From positions 39,130,142 to 39,194,141 of the forward strand of contig NC_085880.1 in assembly GCF_034702125.1 (NCBI RefSeq): DNA of 64,000 nucleotides, read 5' to 3'. Of this stretch, positions 43,905-63,865 are shown piece after piece. Origin of the DNA: Engraulis encrasicolus. Taxonomy: Eukaryota; Chordata; Actinopteri; Clupeiformes; Engraulidae. The notes beneath the pieces were generated by a model that was not told where the DNA came from, searched no databases, and was given only the letters and a program-made list of their open reading frames with translations. A program made the position numbers and the translations under genes. Position 1 is the stretch's first letter. Each line of letters begins with the position of its first letter.

Positions 43905-46900
43905 GGCAAACCAGCTTCAACTATATAATACAATAACAGCATGTTGGGAGTGACACTGCAGGCTAGTCAGTGACATACTTTGCCCGTGTCGCCTGAGCAT
44001 TTGTGGCAGCCCTCATGGCCTTGGGCGCTGGCCAGGTCACCAAAGAACTCCTCACACAGCTGGCAGTAGAAGCCGATCACAGGAATCAAGGAGCCCGAGC
44101 CTGCAAAACAACAGCAGCATCAGTGGATACAGTCATAAAGGAGATCAACTTTCTTCATTACATTACAATACATTACATCAGTGTTTCTCAACTGGTGGGT
44201 CACGACCCAAAAGTGGGTCGCGGAGCCTTGGCGTTAAAAAAAACGTAATTCTAAAAAAAAAAAAATCCAACTTTTCCTGCAACAATTTACAACTTTTATT
44301 TTGATAGGCTAGTGAACTCCGTGTCATCTGTTGTCATAGATACAATCTGAATTTTTATGCGAGATAGATAGCGTGCAACCAGTCATTCGAGTCTTGGTTA
44401 CATTTTGAGAATTGCATTGAATAGACTTGAACGCTAAAAAAATTGGGTCGCGACCGAATGAGAGTGGAAAAAGGTGGGTCCCAAGACTGTTCCAGTTGAG
44501 AACCACTGCATTACATTACATTACACTTAGCTGACACTTTCATTTATTCAAAGCGACTTCCAACTATTATTTTACAGTCCCTGGAGCAATGTGGGGCTAG
44601 GTGCCTTGCTCAAGGGGACTTCTGCCATGGATGGAGATGTAGGGAGAGGTCAGGGGGGATTCGAACCGGCCACCCCTAGATTGAAAGACCAACTCTCTCT
44701 TCCCACTATACCACGGCTGCCCCCACTACGCCACAACTGCCCATCAACTTTATCTACTTTATTCATCACGTGGGAAATATAGGATGTCCAGTGCCTGTGG
44801 CTGGTGATGAAAAAAGTTCATTTAGAGCCCTGCTCTCATGTATTCATGACTGGTACTCGCAGAGTTTCAATAATGACTGCACATATAATAGGTCTTATAT
44901 TTGATAAAGGCAATAAAGTTGAGACAAGAAAGCTCCCGCACACTGGTCACATTTGCAGCATTTTACTTGTGACGGTTTCCGGGAATTGCTTGAAGAAGGT
45001 CAACAGACTGAAGCGTTGCAAGAAAAACGTGGCAAATGTGAACATTGTGGGAGCTTTCTTATCTCAACGTTGGTGACCCAGTGATTCCACTCCTACACAC
45101 CTAGCCTAAAGGGCCGTACACACACGTCGCTGCTAGTTACTCGCGCAGCGAATGAACTCAATAGAATGTCAATGTGTTCCAGCGAGACTAGCAGACAAGT
45201 AGGCGAGTACTGTACAAGCGATGCGATGTGGGCGGATCCCGAGTTGAAAATATTTGATCTTCGAGCGAGGCGAGTAAGCGAGTAACCAATTGGAAGGCAG
45301 AGTTCGGTACTTCTCGCCTGTTCATTGGCAGTTAAAGCCGCGGGAACTTTCAGCAAACGTTCCATGAAACAGAGGCGAGTAGACGAGCAAGCGAGAAGCT
45401 AGCAAATAGCAGCGATGTGTGTGTACGGCCCTTAAGAAGCTGTGCAAGACTCCCCAAAAATAGTAAAGGCCATGAAGTTAAAAAAATAAAAAACAGGTCT
45501 CGTAGACTTTTACCTTCTTGTTTCAGAATGCTCTCCAACTCCTTGATGAGGTTCTCCTTCCTCTTAGGTCCACCGAGATGCTTGTCACTCGCGTCTCGTT
45601 CTCTGTCCTAAACAGGCAACACAAAAAAGTGTGAGGTGAGTGCGCACACAGCGCCTGTAGGTCTAACAGGTTTTTTGTTACTCTTGTTGCACACTGAAGA
45701 AGGCACACGCCGAAACGCGTGTAATAAAAAACGTGTTCAAAAACATGTGTAATAAAAAAACACTACTATGCAAGGTGCGGCCTCCTTCTTGAAACCTGTA
45801 GGTCTAACACAAAATATCCTGTGGCTGTTCAAAAAAATGTTGATAATTGCTAGCAATGGCTGGCACTCAGTGGCACTCATTCCAAACAAGGATGCTGTTT
45901 GCTAAACAAGCATGGCCTGAAATATTTAAGCATTGCATCCACAGCAGTTTTGATAATTCAAAGAATTGCTATCGTTAATGCCACTACTAGAGCCATACAC
46001 TACATTGCAGTTCTGAAAAATGAAAGCCTCACTGCATGCGACTAAAAAGAAGAAAAAATGTCCAACCACAACCAGAATCTGTGCTTAGAATAAAACCAAA
46101 GCAAAGTCCATACCCTTCCAGTGTGGCTGCCATCTCTATCCTTGTCCCTCTCCCGGTCTCGGTCCTTGTCCCTCTCCCGGTCTCGGTCTCGGTCCCGCTC
46201 TCTGTCACGGTCACGATCTTTGTGTGAATGTCCTCTGTCCTCGGAGGTTTCATGCTTACTGTGCGAGTTCTCCATCTTTGACCCTAAAAAGGAAAAGTTC
46301 AAAACAGTAAGACTTCATCAATTTCATCACCTGAAATTACATAGACGATAACGGATACTACATATATAGGGTTTATTTGCAAATGTTTTGACATTTGCAT
46401 TTTATTATTGGAAATGACTGTTCAGAGGTCATATCACCTATGTGTGAATTCTTACCTTTCAAATATTTATTTTAAACCTATATATAATGCATTTTGCAAT
46501 GTAATTCAATGGAATGCCCAATACAAAAATGACAATTTCCTAACATTCTACAAAATGGAGATACACCGTTTTGCAAATAAACCCTTCAGCCATGGCTCAG
46601 TGGTTAGAGCATTGGGCTGGCAACCCAAGGGTTCCCGGTTCAATGCCCGACCGGACCACGGCTGAAGTGCCCTTGAGCAAGGCACCTAACCCCCACACTG
46701 CTCCCCGGGCGCCGCTCAGCAGGCAGCCCACTGCTACAGACTAGTGTGTGTACTTCAATGTGATTCACTAGTCCAAATGGGATAAAGTGCAGAGAAAGAA
46801 TTTCCCCTAGGGGACCAAAATTGGCTCCAATTGGCTTCCAATTGGCTATACTTCATATATAGACTTGCGTATAATAAACATGATGAATATAGCACCTTTA

Positions 46901-49731
46901 GTATTTTCAAGCCTCCCACCCTCCAAAACAATTCCTTTAATTGATCATACTATTGTGACGAAGGATGAAAAAGGAGGGCGTTGCAAGAGAAAGTGTCTCT
47001 CACCTTTGGATGAAGAATGTGAAGACCTCGGGGTGGAGGACGACTGGTCCTTCTGTATCGCCGCATCCCGCAACTTAGCGGCGATCTTGTTGATTTCCGA
47101 AGTGGTCAGACTCAGCCCCATGGACTTCACCAACTTCTTAACCCGCTCGATCTCCGCAGCGCCCGGCTCTTCCTCCCGACTGTCTTTGGACGGACTGTGA
47201 GGCCGGTGCTTGGAGGAGGAGGAGGAGGAGGTGAAGGGCGACGTCTCTGGTTTGTGTTCCGGGGTGACGCTCTCCTTCTTTATCGACGACGCCTGCGGGG
47301 GACCCGGGGCTGTTGGAGGCCCCAGGCCCGTCGTCATGGCCAGTGCCGACTGCGCCTGCTTGAAAATATGGCTCATGCCTGGATCTCCGAACAGGTTCTT
47401 GAACTGCTGCAGTGAGTCACCTCCGCCGCTGGAGGCTAAACCGTCTAGCGCTGGCACTGCCCACGGCGTTGCATTACTGTCAGGGACACTGCTGGACAGA
47501 CCACGGTCCGTCCCCGTCCCCATCCCCATCCCCGGCCCCGTCCCGTCATCTCCGTACAGAAACGTCTCCTCGTCGTCGATGTCTGGGATTTTGTTCCTGG
47601 TGGAGGTGGCTGTGGCGGCGGCTGTTGGAGGAGGAGGCCTCTGCTCTTCCGGGACCTGCCCCATCAGACTGAGGAAGAAGTCTGTGCTGTCCTGCCGCAC
47701 CACCTCGTGGGGGAGTAAGGGGCTGTCGGACACCCCCGGCAGCGGTAGGACCTCGTGCGAGAGCAAGGAGCTGTCGGACACCCCCGGCAGGACCATGGGA
47801 GGCTCCGCTGGCCTTGGGTAAACGACGATGTCCGGCGGGGCTCGTGAAGAGGCAGAACTCTGAGACACCGGAGAGGAGCTGGCAGACTGCAAAGGTGAAG
47901 AGACATGACGTGAAGCTGCATTTAGCATCAGCAATGAGCTGCTGTGCCACAGCAACATAGACTGATGGCATACTTATTAATAGACACAATATTTCGTCCC
48001 ATTTACAGTACATCTGACACACTTACAAAAACAAACAATAGAGAAAACACAACAGACAGACACTTCATTTTACAGACAGACACAACATTGTAAAACATGC
48101 CACTTCTTCAACATTCACCTCAAGGATGGACTAACCATGAAATAATTTGAAATCTGAAATGAAAAGGTATTGTGTGGTGCATCGTCATATTTCTAACTAT
48201 AAATCTGACTTTAGGCCCGACTAAGTAGACTGTACCTGAGACTGCTGGATGAGGAAGGCTTTCTTCACCACAGACATGGAGTCCTCCAGGCCCTTGCTCT
48301 GCAGCAGCTGCTTCAGTTCCTGGAAGAGCTCCATCTTTGAGGACATGTGGCTACTACTGTTCTGTTGTCCAATACCACCACCGCCATCGCCACCATTACC
48401 GGCGTCCTTGTGGTGGTGGTGGTGTCCGAGTCCAGCGTCCCTGACCTGGCTCTTGGCCCGGCTCCTAGGAGGGCTCCTGCTCCGTGTCCTGGCCCGGCTC
48501 TTACTGCGGGCCCTGCTCTTGGCCCTGCTCTTGGCCCGACTCCGGCCTCGACTCCTACCCCTGCTGCGGCTCCGCTCGCGGCTCTTGCTCCGCGCCCGGC
48601 TTTTGCTACGAGCTCGGCTCTTGCTCCGTGCCCGGCTCTTGCTACGCGCCCTGCTTTTGCTACGAGCCCGGCTTTTGCTCCTGGCTCGGCTTTTCGCTCT
48701 GCTCTTTGCCCGGCTCCTGCCCCGGCTTCTTCCACGGCTCCTCTCCTGACTGACACTGCGGCTACGGCTACGGCTGTGTCCTCCTCTCTGTGTCAGAGAG
48801 GGGCTCTTGCCTTGGTCCGAGACCGGTTGGAAGGCCGGTTTGAAATGGCCCCAGGGGCCCGAGTCCCCTCCTTCTCTCCCGTTGGCCTTCTGCTTCTCCT
48901 TCTCCTTGTCGGCCAGAATCCGGAGGAACATCTCTCCAGCCTGCTCACTGTGTTAAGTTTTTGGAAGTGGAAACATGGTTAATTCTGATGACTTAGCAAA
49001 TGATGACAAAGTACCACAAACTCAATATGTGTCGTGTTTCCATGCATCCCTTATTTGTTCATTCTACTTCAAGCTTACCCTTCAGCCCTACATTTAGATC
49101 AGAACAAATTAAAAACATCACAGGGCCTACTTAAATTACAGCATGTAATTAACTTTACAAATGGACTAAAACGTATCGTATAAGGGAAAAAATAAATAAA
49201 ATGCTCATGTTAATCCAAAACCCAGAAAGTGTAAGCATAAGTCACAAGTGTAAACAGTGCCAACCTGTCATCCCAACTGCGTGGTTTCAGTGTTTGATTA
49301 TGGCTTGGAGCAGGGGCAGCGTTGTGTTGATTACCAACAGTTATCACCATGTTGTGGTCAACGGGAAGACCACTGTATGTCCGTGCCTGGAGAAAAATAA
49401 GCGCCTTTCACTTGTTATCCTTTTTTACATGCGACCATTTGCATTGCATGCATAGTGATGAGCTTTCATGATGCTAACGTTACGTAGATCGGAGGCGCAC
49501 TTTACTCACCTCCATGTATGAAGGCCTGCATGGTGGTGGAGGTCCAACGGGGAGGGCAGGTGGTGGGGCCCGGTAAGGGAGATAAGGTGGTGGGTACATG
49601 ACTGGATATCTAGGACAAAATCCCGGTCCTTGTGGTGGCGGGCCATTTGGGCGAGCATTTGGAGGAGGAGGACCAGAGCCGAAACCGGTGGGTCTCTGGA
49701 TGTGTCCGGAGGTGTATTCTGGACGAAACAT
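41243..49731 (-). CDS. ZNF318-related RS-rich zinc-finger protein (whole coding span, 7 exons)
   Basis: Exons (high to low): 49731-49510, 48943-48236, 47886-47004, 46283-46114, 45607-45514, 44100-43979, 41725-41243. They sum to 2682 nt (893 residues) with continuous phase. Layout: Pro-rich N-terminus (1-74); RS domain of tandem RARSKS-type repeats (about 131-243); amphipathic MELFQELKQLLQSKG segment; IPDIDDEETFLYGDD (410-424), the signature shared with ZNF318; helical EIERVKKLVKSMGLSLTTSE (555-574), also ZNF318-like; RD/ED-rich stretch; single C2H2 finger C705-C708-H721-H725 in FYCQLCEEFFGD; Ser/Asp then Lys-rich tail. ZNF318 is a nuclear factor involved in alternative processing of the long IgM/IgD transcript in B cells. 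At 893 versus about 2280 residues for human ZNF318 this is a short form or paralogue, so no symbol is given. The exon 2 acceptor is the least certain. Confidence 0.82.
41914..42243. mobile_element. hAT-type MITE
   Basis: CAGGGGTGTCAAACTG...TGGGCATCCCTG, flanked by TTTTAGAG / CTTTAGAG (7 of 8). In ZNF318-like intron 6. Confidence 0.8.
42531..42975. mobile_element. hAT-type MITE
   Basis: AGGGGTGGGTGGGTATTGGC at the left and TTTTTTGCACACCCCT at the right, with ATCGTCATGA / CATTGCA-rich subterminal sequence. Related in style to 58261-59306. Confidence 0.6.
43070..43548. mobile_element. Hairpin MITE interrupted by a PIF-like MITE
   Basis: GGGGAGTATTCCAAGAGCC pairs with GCTTCTTGGAATACTCCCC. The insert at 43144-43415 splits it. 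Confidence 0.7.
43144..43415. mobile_element. PIF/Harbinger-like MITE
   Basis: GGTGCTGTTTCCACGTAGC and GCTACGTGGAAACAGCACC are perfect inverted ends, flanked by TAA on both sides. Confidence 0.85.
43601..43841 (+). mobile_element. MITE, direct-repeat copy of 40899-41127
   Basis: GGTCTGGTTTAGACTTGTCC pairs with GGAGGAGTCTAAACAGACC at the other end. It lies in ZNF318-like intron 6. Confidence 0.82.
43863..43904. repeat. (CAGA)n microsatellite
   Basis: About ten CAGA units. Confidence 0.95.
43979..44100 (-). CDS. ZNF318-like exon 6, C2H2 zinc finger (residues 693-733)
   Basis: Acceptor ttttgcag, donor gtatgt. Encodes SLIPVIGFYCQLCEEFFGDL then ASAQGHEGCHKCSGDTGK. The FYCQLCEEFFGD core is the second ZNF318 finger (matrin/U1-type); His spacing is x3 rather than x5. 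Confidence 0.9.
44156..44725 (-). mobile_element. V-SINE/HE1-like element split by a hAT-type MITE
   Basis: Minus strand: tRNA-like head from about 44725 (GGCAGCCGTGGTATAGTGGG), B box GGTTCGAATCC, central GGCACCTAGCCCCACATTGC and tail GTGTCAGCTAAGTGTAATG. The tail is interrupted at 44179-44508. Confidence 0.82.
44179..44508. mobile_element. hAT-type MITE inserted in the V-SINE tail
   Basis: CAGTGTTTCTCAACTGG...CCAGTTGAGAACCACTG with a perfect 8-bp duplication CATTACAT on both sides. Confidence 0.88.
44928..45062. mobile_element. Short hairpin MITE
   Basis: AAGAAAGCTCCCGCACACTG and CATTGTGGGAGCTTTCTT are inverted with GTCACATTTGC / GCAAATGTGAAC next to them. Confidence 0.65.
45110..45432. 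mobile_element. PIF/Harbinger-like MITE
   Basis: AGGGCCGTACACACACGTCG and GATGTGTGTGTACGGCCCT between TAA sites. Inverted sister of 5825-6137. In ZNF318-like intron 5. Confidence 0.85.
45514..45607 (-). CDS. ZNF318-like exon 5 (residues 662-692)
   Basis: Acceptor gtttag, donor gtaaaa. Encodes DRERDASDKHLGGPKRKENL then IKELESILKQE, a charged helix before the finger. Confidence 0.85.
46114..46283 (-). CDS. ZNF318-like exon 4, RD/ED repeats (residues 605-661)
   Basis: Acceptor tttttag, donor gtatgg. Encodes GSKMENSHSKHETSEDRGHS then an (RD/RE/KD)n dipeptide stretch and DGSHTGR. Confidence 0.85.
46587..46850 (+). mobile_element. tRNA-derived SINE
   Basis: CAGCCATGGCTCAGTGGTTA (A box), GGTTCCCGGTTCAATGCCC (B-box region), then the body matching 1452-1690 on the opposite strand. 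In ZNF318-like intron 3. Confidence 0.85.
47004..47886 (-). CDS. ZNF318-like exon 3 (residues 311-604)
   Basis: Acceptor tttgcag, donor gtgaga. Contains a tandem pair LPGVSDSSLLSHEVL / LPGVSDSPLLPHEVV (343-372), the acidic IPDIDDEETFLYGDD motif and the EIERVKKLVKSMGLSLTTSE helix. Confidence 0.88.
48236..48943 (-). CDS. ZNF318-like exon 2, RS domain (residues 75-310)
   Basis: Phase requires the acceptor gtgag|CAG; an alternative cacag four bases upstream would shift frame. Encodes QAGEMFLRILADKEKEKQKA, then a long Arg/Ser/Ala/Lys repeat domain, a HHHHHK run and MELFQELKQLLQSKGLEDSM. Donor gtacag. Confidence 0.8.
48944..49509. other. ZNF318-like intron 1, nothing recognised
   Basis: No repeat ends or further exon seen. 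Confidence 0.4.
49510..49731 (-). CDS. ZNF318-like exon 1 (residues 1-74)
   Basis: Starts MFRPEYTSGHIQRPTGFGSG; Pro/Tyr-rich (PRYPVMYPPPYLPYRAPPPA). Donor gtgagt after SYME, phase 0. The CpG-containing upstream sequence (49735-49870) is the likely promoter. Confidence 0.8.
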
Positions 49732-50014
49732 GTCGCTGCTAAAATGCCATTGTTGGATAGTTTTTGCTCAAAACCACTATTGTTACGTGAAAACAACTTT
49801 GACTTAAAGAGTTAAGAGTTATATCCATCCATTTTGGAGGTATGCAGTCACGCGCAAAACAAAACCTGGGAAAAAATCTTATCACACTAGGCTACTTCAA
49901 TGAACTCCTTCCTCCTTCAGTTTACGCCGTTTCTCACGCTACAAGCAACAGCGCTCCCTAGAGGTCGGCGGTCCGAACTGCAGTTCAGATGTACTGGTAC
50001 CATAATAGCTAGAG

Positions 50015-50313
50015 CAGGGGTGCATCCCAATATGTGTCCTTGCCTCCTCCACTTGTGCTTGTCTCCTCGTCCCGCCTCCTGGCCCCTCCTCCGTGGAGAA
50101 AACGATAAAGTTTCCCAGCTGTCAGCCTCGCCACAACAACTTTTGAGGGACTGTTTTTCATTCACCATCCCAATTGCAAATGAGAAAAAGACTTAACAAT
50201 TGAGCTTTTGCAAGATATTGAAATATAATGCTGTTGTCAGTGATGTCATCATGACGAGAAGCAAGTGGAGGAGGCAAGTGGAGGAGGCAAGGTCACATAT
50301 TGGGATGCACCCC
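50015..50313. mobile_element. MITE (intact copy)
   Basis: GGGGTGCATCCCAATATGTG pairs with CACATATTGGGATGCACCCC; subterminal CCTTGCCTCCTCCACTTG pairs with CAAGTGGAGGAGGCAAGG. Just upstream of the ZNF318-like start. Confidence 0.85.
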
Positions 50314-51513
50314 AGGGCTATAGAGTTCTTCAGCGGAAGCGGAAGCATGTAGTAGATTGTAGTCTTTCATGTTAGCATTTAAGGACGTCCTGGTTCCTAT
50401 CGGCTTCCGGCCTCCATTGGGAATGAATAGGGGTAAATTTCAAATAAGCTCCGAGTGCAAGCACGCGCTTAGCGAACCCCCGCAAACTGTCGAGGGTGTT
50501 AAAAATAGGCTGTAGGTATGACATGGTTGATCATTTTGTGTCAAACTTCGACATAAATACGATGTTGCGTCCATATGCTAAACCCGGAAGCTTTTGGCGA
50601 CTACAGAAACGGCGCCAGTATCTAACGGCATGTACGTGCGGAAGGTTGTACCCATGGCAACCAAAGGAAAGTATGTAGTTCGGAAGTTTTAATGATCAGA
50701 AAGGGGTTAGCAATATTGAATTATAATCGTCATGATTTAACATGTGAATACACCAACTTGATGATACGATCCGTTCCACTAATGAGAAAGGGATGCGGGG
50801 ACACGCTAATGTTCGTTGTTGCCGTGCAACTTATATTTTTGCCAAACCTGAATCTCTATGGCGTTTTGCAATGTAAAAAATCGCCAGGGAACCGGTAGTC
50901 CAAACGCCGCATACAAGTTGACGTCAACGCTGAAGAGCTCTATTCAAATCGAGGCCCTGGGGCCAGATGTGGCCCTTGGAGGGCAAGGTTCTGCTCCCCC
51001 CATAAGGTCAGAACAAAATGAAAACAAATATTTGTGCTATCTGTGGCCGTGCATAATTTGCGATCACAAACACTTCAAGTTGGGTATATTTGTACACATT
51101 CATATGAGAGTAAAATCTTATCTAAAACAGTGTCATAATTAGACTATCCTACTATAGAGAAGGGAATATCTGTTCTGTCTGGAAAGATACCCGCTTGTTT
51201 TATACCCTAACTTCAGACACAGTGCTGCTTGCAGTTATACAGATTCTATGTTCGGCATCTTCACTGAAGGAAATTTGAAAAAACTGGCCCTCTGTGACTT
51301 TTAATTGAATACTCCTGCCATAGTGGCTCCAGTATGCCGGTATATCAGGGGGGACAGTTCAACATACTATCAATGAGGCAAGCGCTTCACTTCAGTATTA
51401 CATCAGTAAAACTCAGAGTCCTTTGGCTGTCAACTCTCAATGAATATGTGGTTTGATCTAGTGGTAGCATCAGTTCCTTGTGTGTTTGTTCATTTTTAAT
51501 TACCATTCTGCTC
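50314..51513. other. Intergenic, nothing recognised
   Basis: No convincing exon or repeat ends. The CpG-containing stretch near 50380-50690 has no clear gene attached. Confidence 0.35.
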
Positions 51514-52221
51514 CAGTGTTAATTTTGTCGACTAGACTAGACTAAATATTTTAGTCGACTAACCCTTTTAGAGTTTTAGTCGACTAAACTCTGACTAACA
51601 AAAATGATCTGTGAAAGACTAAAATGTTGAGGACTTTTAGTCGACTAAATAATGACTAAACAAAAATTATTTGTGAAAGACTACAGTAAAAGCGACTAAG
51701 ACTAAGAAGTAACTTTTAGTCGACTAAATTCTGACTAACAAAAATGATTTGTGAAAGACTGAAAATGACTAAAGACGTAGACTTTTTGGGGGGCTCAGAT
51801 ATAAGTTGCATATTCACATTTGTGAGCACCATATTCACATTTGAGCACTATTGACTGCTGGCACAGTGGGATCAAAAACATTCTCACAGAAAGCTTAGCT
51901 AGGTTAGAATTAGAGACAGGCATGCCATTGGCGAATAATCCTACATAGTGTCCCTTTCAGACACAGTATTATACATTTGCTATTACCAGAGTGGCAATGA
52001 CCAAGTCCTAGTGCATTACTAAAGCCCCTGTGTTTTATTGTATTGTGACTAAAACTAAAGACTAAAATGTTTTGACTAAAACTAGACTAAAATGTTGAGG
52101 ACTTTTAGTCAACTAAATAATGACTTAACAAAAATGACTTGTGAAAGACTAAAACTAGACAAAAATGTTGAGGGCTTTTAGTCGACTAAATAACTAAACA
52201 AAAACGACAACGACAACACTA
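51514..52221. mobile_element. hAT-type element rich in TTTAGTCGACTAAA
   Basis: CAGTGTTAATTTTGTCGACT at the left; the right end is degraded (ACGACAACACT). Multiple TTTAGTCGACTAAAT units. Related to 54943-57045. Confidence 0.6.
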
Positions 52222-52342
52222 TGAAATAGTTATGTATTTTAAAAATATATTTGTCCACCCAGTTATGAAATTGCATCATTCCCTCTGTACCAAACAATTT
52301 GTGCGTAGGGACAGACAACAGATCTGTTATGCACACATTTTC

Positions 52343-52348
52343 TTTATT
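52343..52348 (-). terminator. Candidate poly(A) signal AATAAA for fam98a
   Basis: AATAAA on the minus strand (followed by GAAAATGTGTGC), about 990 bp past the fam98a stop. It is the first canonical signal I see downstream, so it may end the fam98a 3' UTR or a transcript using the segment at 52730-52852. Confidence 0.4.
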
Positions 52349-52729
52349 AATTTTCTCATTTTTTCCATTCACACTTTCCAAGCAGTCATTTCCATGTTAT
52401 GTACACAACACAACAGAGCAGCATTGGGTGGACTGTCCAAATATCCTTAAATCGAAGTAACGGAAAGAGGGGTCAGATTTGTCTGACGACAGTAAATTAA
52501 GGAACATTCATATACCGTATTTTAGATGGCCACACATCCATTTGAAATGAAATGACACAAAAAAAACTCTTGTGACAGGTAAATGTAAACTAGTGTTAAA
52601 CAGATTTTTTCTTTTTAAATTGAAAAGAGCATGGCCCTTGAGAACTTTTTTTCCCTTCCAATAAAGGTACAACAATGTATTGAAGTCACATGTGCCAAAT
52701 GTAAAACACATAACGCCTTTTGGAGGTTT

Positions 52730-52852
52730 CTACCTCGCGATAATCTCTTCGATAAGGCCTTTGACGTCGTCATCACGGTCAGCACAGTCTGGATTGGCCA
52801 GAGGGACACAGCAAACCTTGCCACCTTGTTCAAGCTCAACCACGCAGAACTC
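52730..52852 (-). CDS. Coding-like terminal segment downstream of fam98a, function unknown
   Basis: Forty codons then TAG: EFCVVELEQGGKVCCVPLAN then PDCADRDDDVKGLIEEIIAR. It follows an AG (ACTAAG) that would make it a phase-0 exon, the same phase as the fam98a exon ending at 57192. The frame stays open upstream to the (CA)n at 52920. I do not recognise the peptide. It could be an alternative fam98a last exon, an exon of an unseen gene, or a chance ORF in the 3' UTR. Confidence 0.3.
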   Translation of the reverse strand, partial: EFCVVELEQGGKVCCVPLANPDCADRDDDVKGLIEEIIAR

Positions 52853-52918
52853 CTTAGTATGGCACAGGCACAGGTACAGATCGCAGAGTACACACACATA
52901 AACACGCTCACGCTCTCG

Positions 52919-52923
<5 letters not shown>

Positions 52924-52986
<63 letters not shown>
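52924..52986. repeat. (CA)n microsatellite
   Basis: About 30 CA units in the fam98a 3' flank. Confidence 0.95.
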
Positions 52987-52988
<2 letters not shown>

Positions 52989-53336
52989 AAGTCATTTGGT
53001 TGGGAATTGGGGAGTGGGATGTCTTCAGGGGGTGGGAGAGATAGCCAGAGGCACAAAAAGGGATGGGGAATTTTTTTTTAAAAAAGAAAAAAAAGAGAGA
53101 AAATAATGTGACTATTTGACCGACCCACAAGCTCCCAGTCGCGTCTCATTGAGAATGTTTCCACGATACTGAGATTGGCAACCACAGTATCCTTGGTGGC
53201 CTTTTTCTCTTCCATCGTCCTTCCTTCCTTCCCCGTGACTGCTTCCACTCCCGTTCCGGTTCCATAGCCACTGATGCGCCGATCCGTACTGTGGTGACGT
53301 GCTTTTCAAGCGTTTGGGGGGCGCAGGGCAGGTTTC

Positions 53337-63134
<9,798 letters not shown>

Positions 63135-63187
63135 CTGACACCCAACAACAACAAGCAGCTGCAGTTAGGATACCATACAAGCAGCAT

Positions 63188-63540
63188 AGAAGCTAGTTCA
63201 GGAGTAAACCAGGTTCAGTTAAGAGGTAAATCATCTAATAGAAGAGCCTGGGGTCCTCATTTTCTCAAAACGAGGATTCCAGGCTCTTCTTAATTGATCT
63301 ACGTCTTTACTTAACCTAATTTACTGAACCAGCTTCTTAGTATATGCCTCGGGACCGGAGCAAAGGCACAATCTCACTCCCCTTACAAACTCCCCCACTA
63401 CTCCCTCTGTGTATTCTCTACAATTGTATGTTTTTCTACAATACAAATGAAGGAAAATGAGGACTCCAGGCTCTTCTATTAGATGATTTACCTCTTAACT
63501 TAACCTGGTTAATTCCTGAACCAGCTTTTTAGTATACCCT
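63188..63540. mobile_element. Two copies of the GCTGGTTCAGGAG hairpin MITE, second partial
   Basis: First copy about 63188-63345 (GAGCCTGGGGTCCTCATTTTC and complement); second about 63450-63540 has only the right half (GACTCCAGGCTCTTCTATTA). Sister of 28432-28615. Confidence 0.7.
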
Positions 63541-63563
63541 GCCCTGAGGCCACACATAGGGCT

Positions 63564-63865
63564 TTCAGGCCGACCAGAACGGAGCCGGTGCCGGTGCCTG
63601 CACCAGTTACGTTCGGCATTAAAGTGCTTATCTGCGAACCGCCCGTGTTCATACTGGGCTCTGAACTTTTTCAGCATGTGTGACTGTGTTATCCGGATGA
63701 ACCTGCTGATGGCCACGCTGTAGTCACAGTTCACAGAGAAAAACCTAGTCTTTAGCAGTTCGCATTGCGAACCAACTTTCCGGACACACTAAAATCTGTG
63801 GCGTGAACACGACGGCCGGTTCGCGATTAGGTGCGGGAACGGGCACGGTTCTCAGTCGGCCTGAA
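63564..63865. mobile_element. MITE with TTCAGGCCGACCAGAAC ends
   Basis: TTCAGGCCGACCAGAACGG pairs with GGTTCTCAGTCGGCCTGAA; GCCGGTGCC / GGGCACGG and GCGAACCG / CGGTTCGC follow as subterminal inverted blocks. No fam98a exon lies here. Confidence 0.75.

Noticed and set aside
48249..48982. Leu/Arg/Pro-rich plus-strand open frames opposite the RS domain
   Set aside because: The repeat structure keeps all frames open; only the minus RS frame joins exons in phase.
63564..63865. Candidate upstream fam98a exon
   Set aside because: The segment has MITE inverted ends and none of the expected FAM98A N-terminal sequence.
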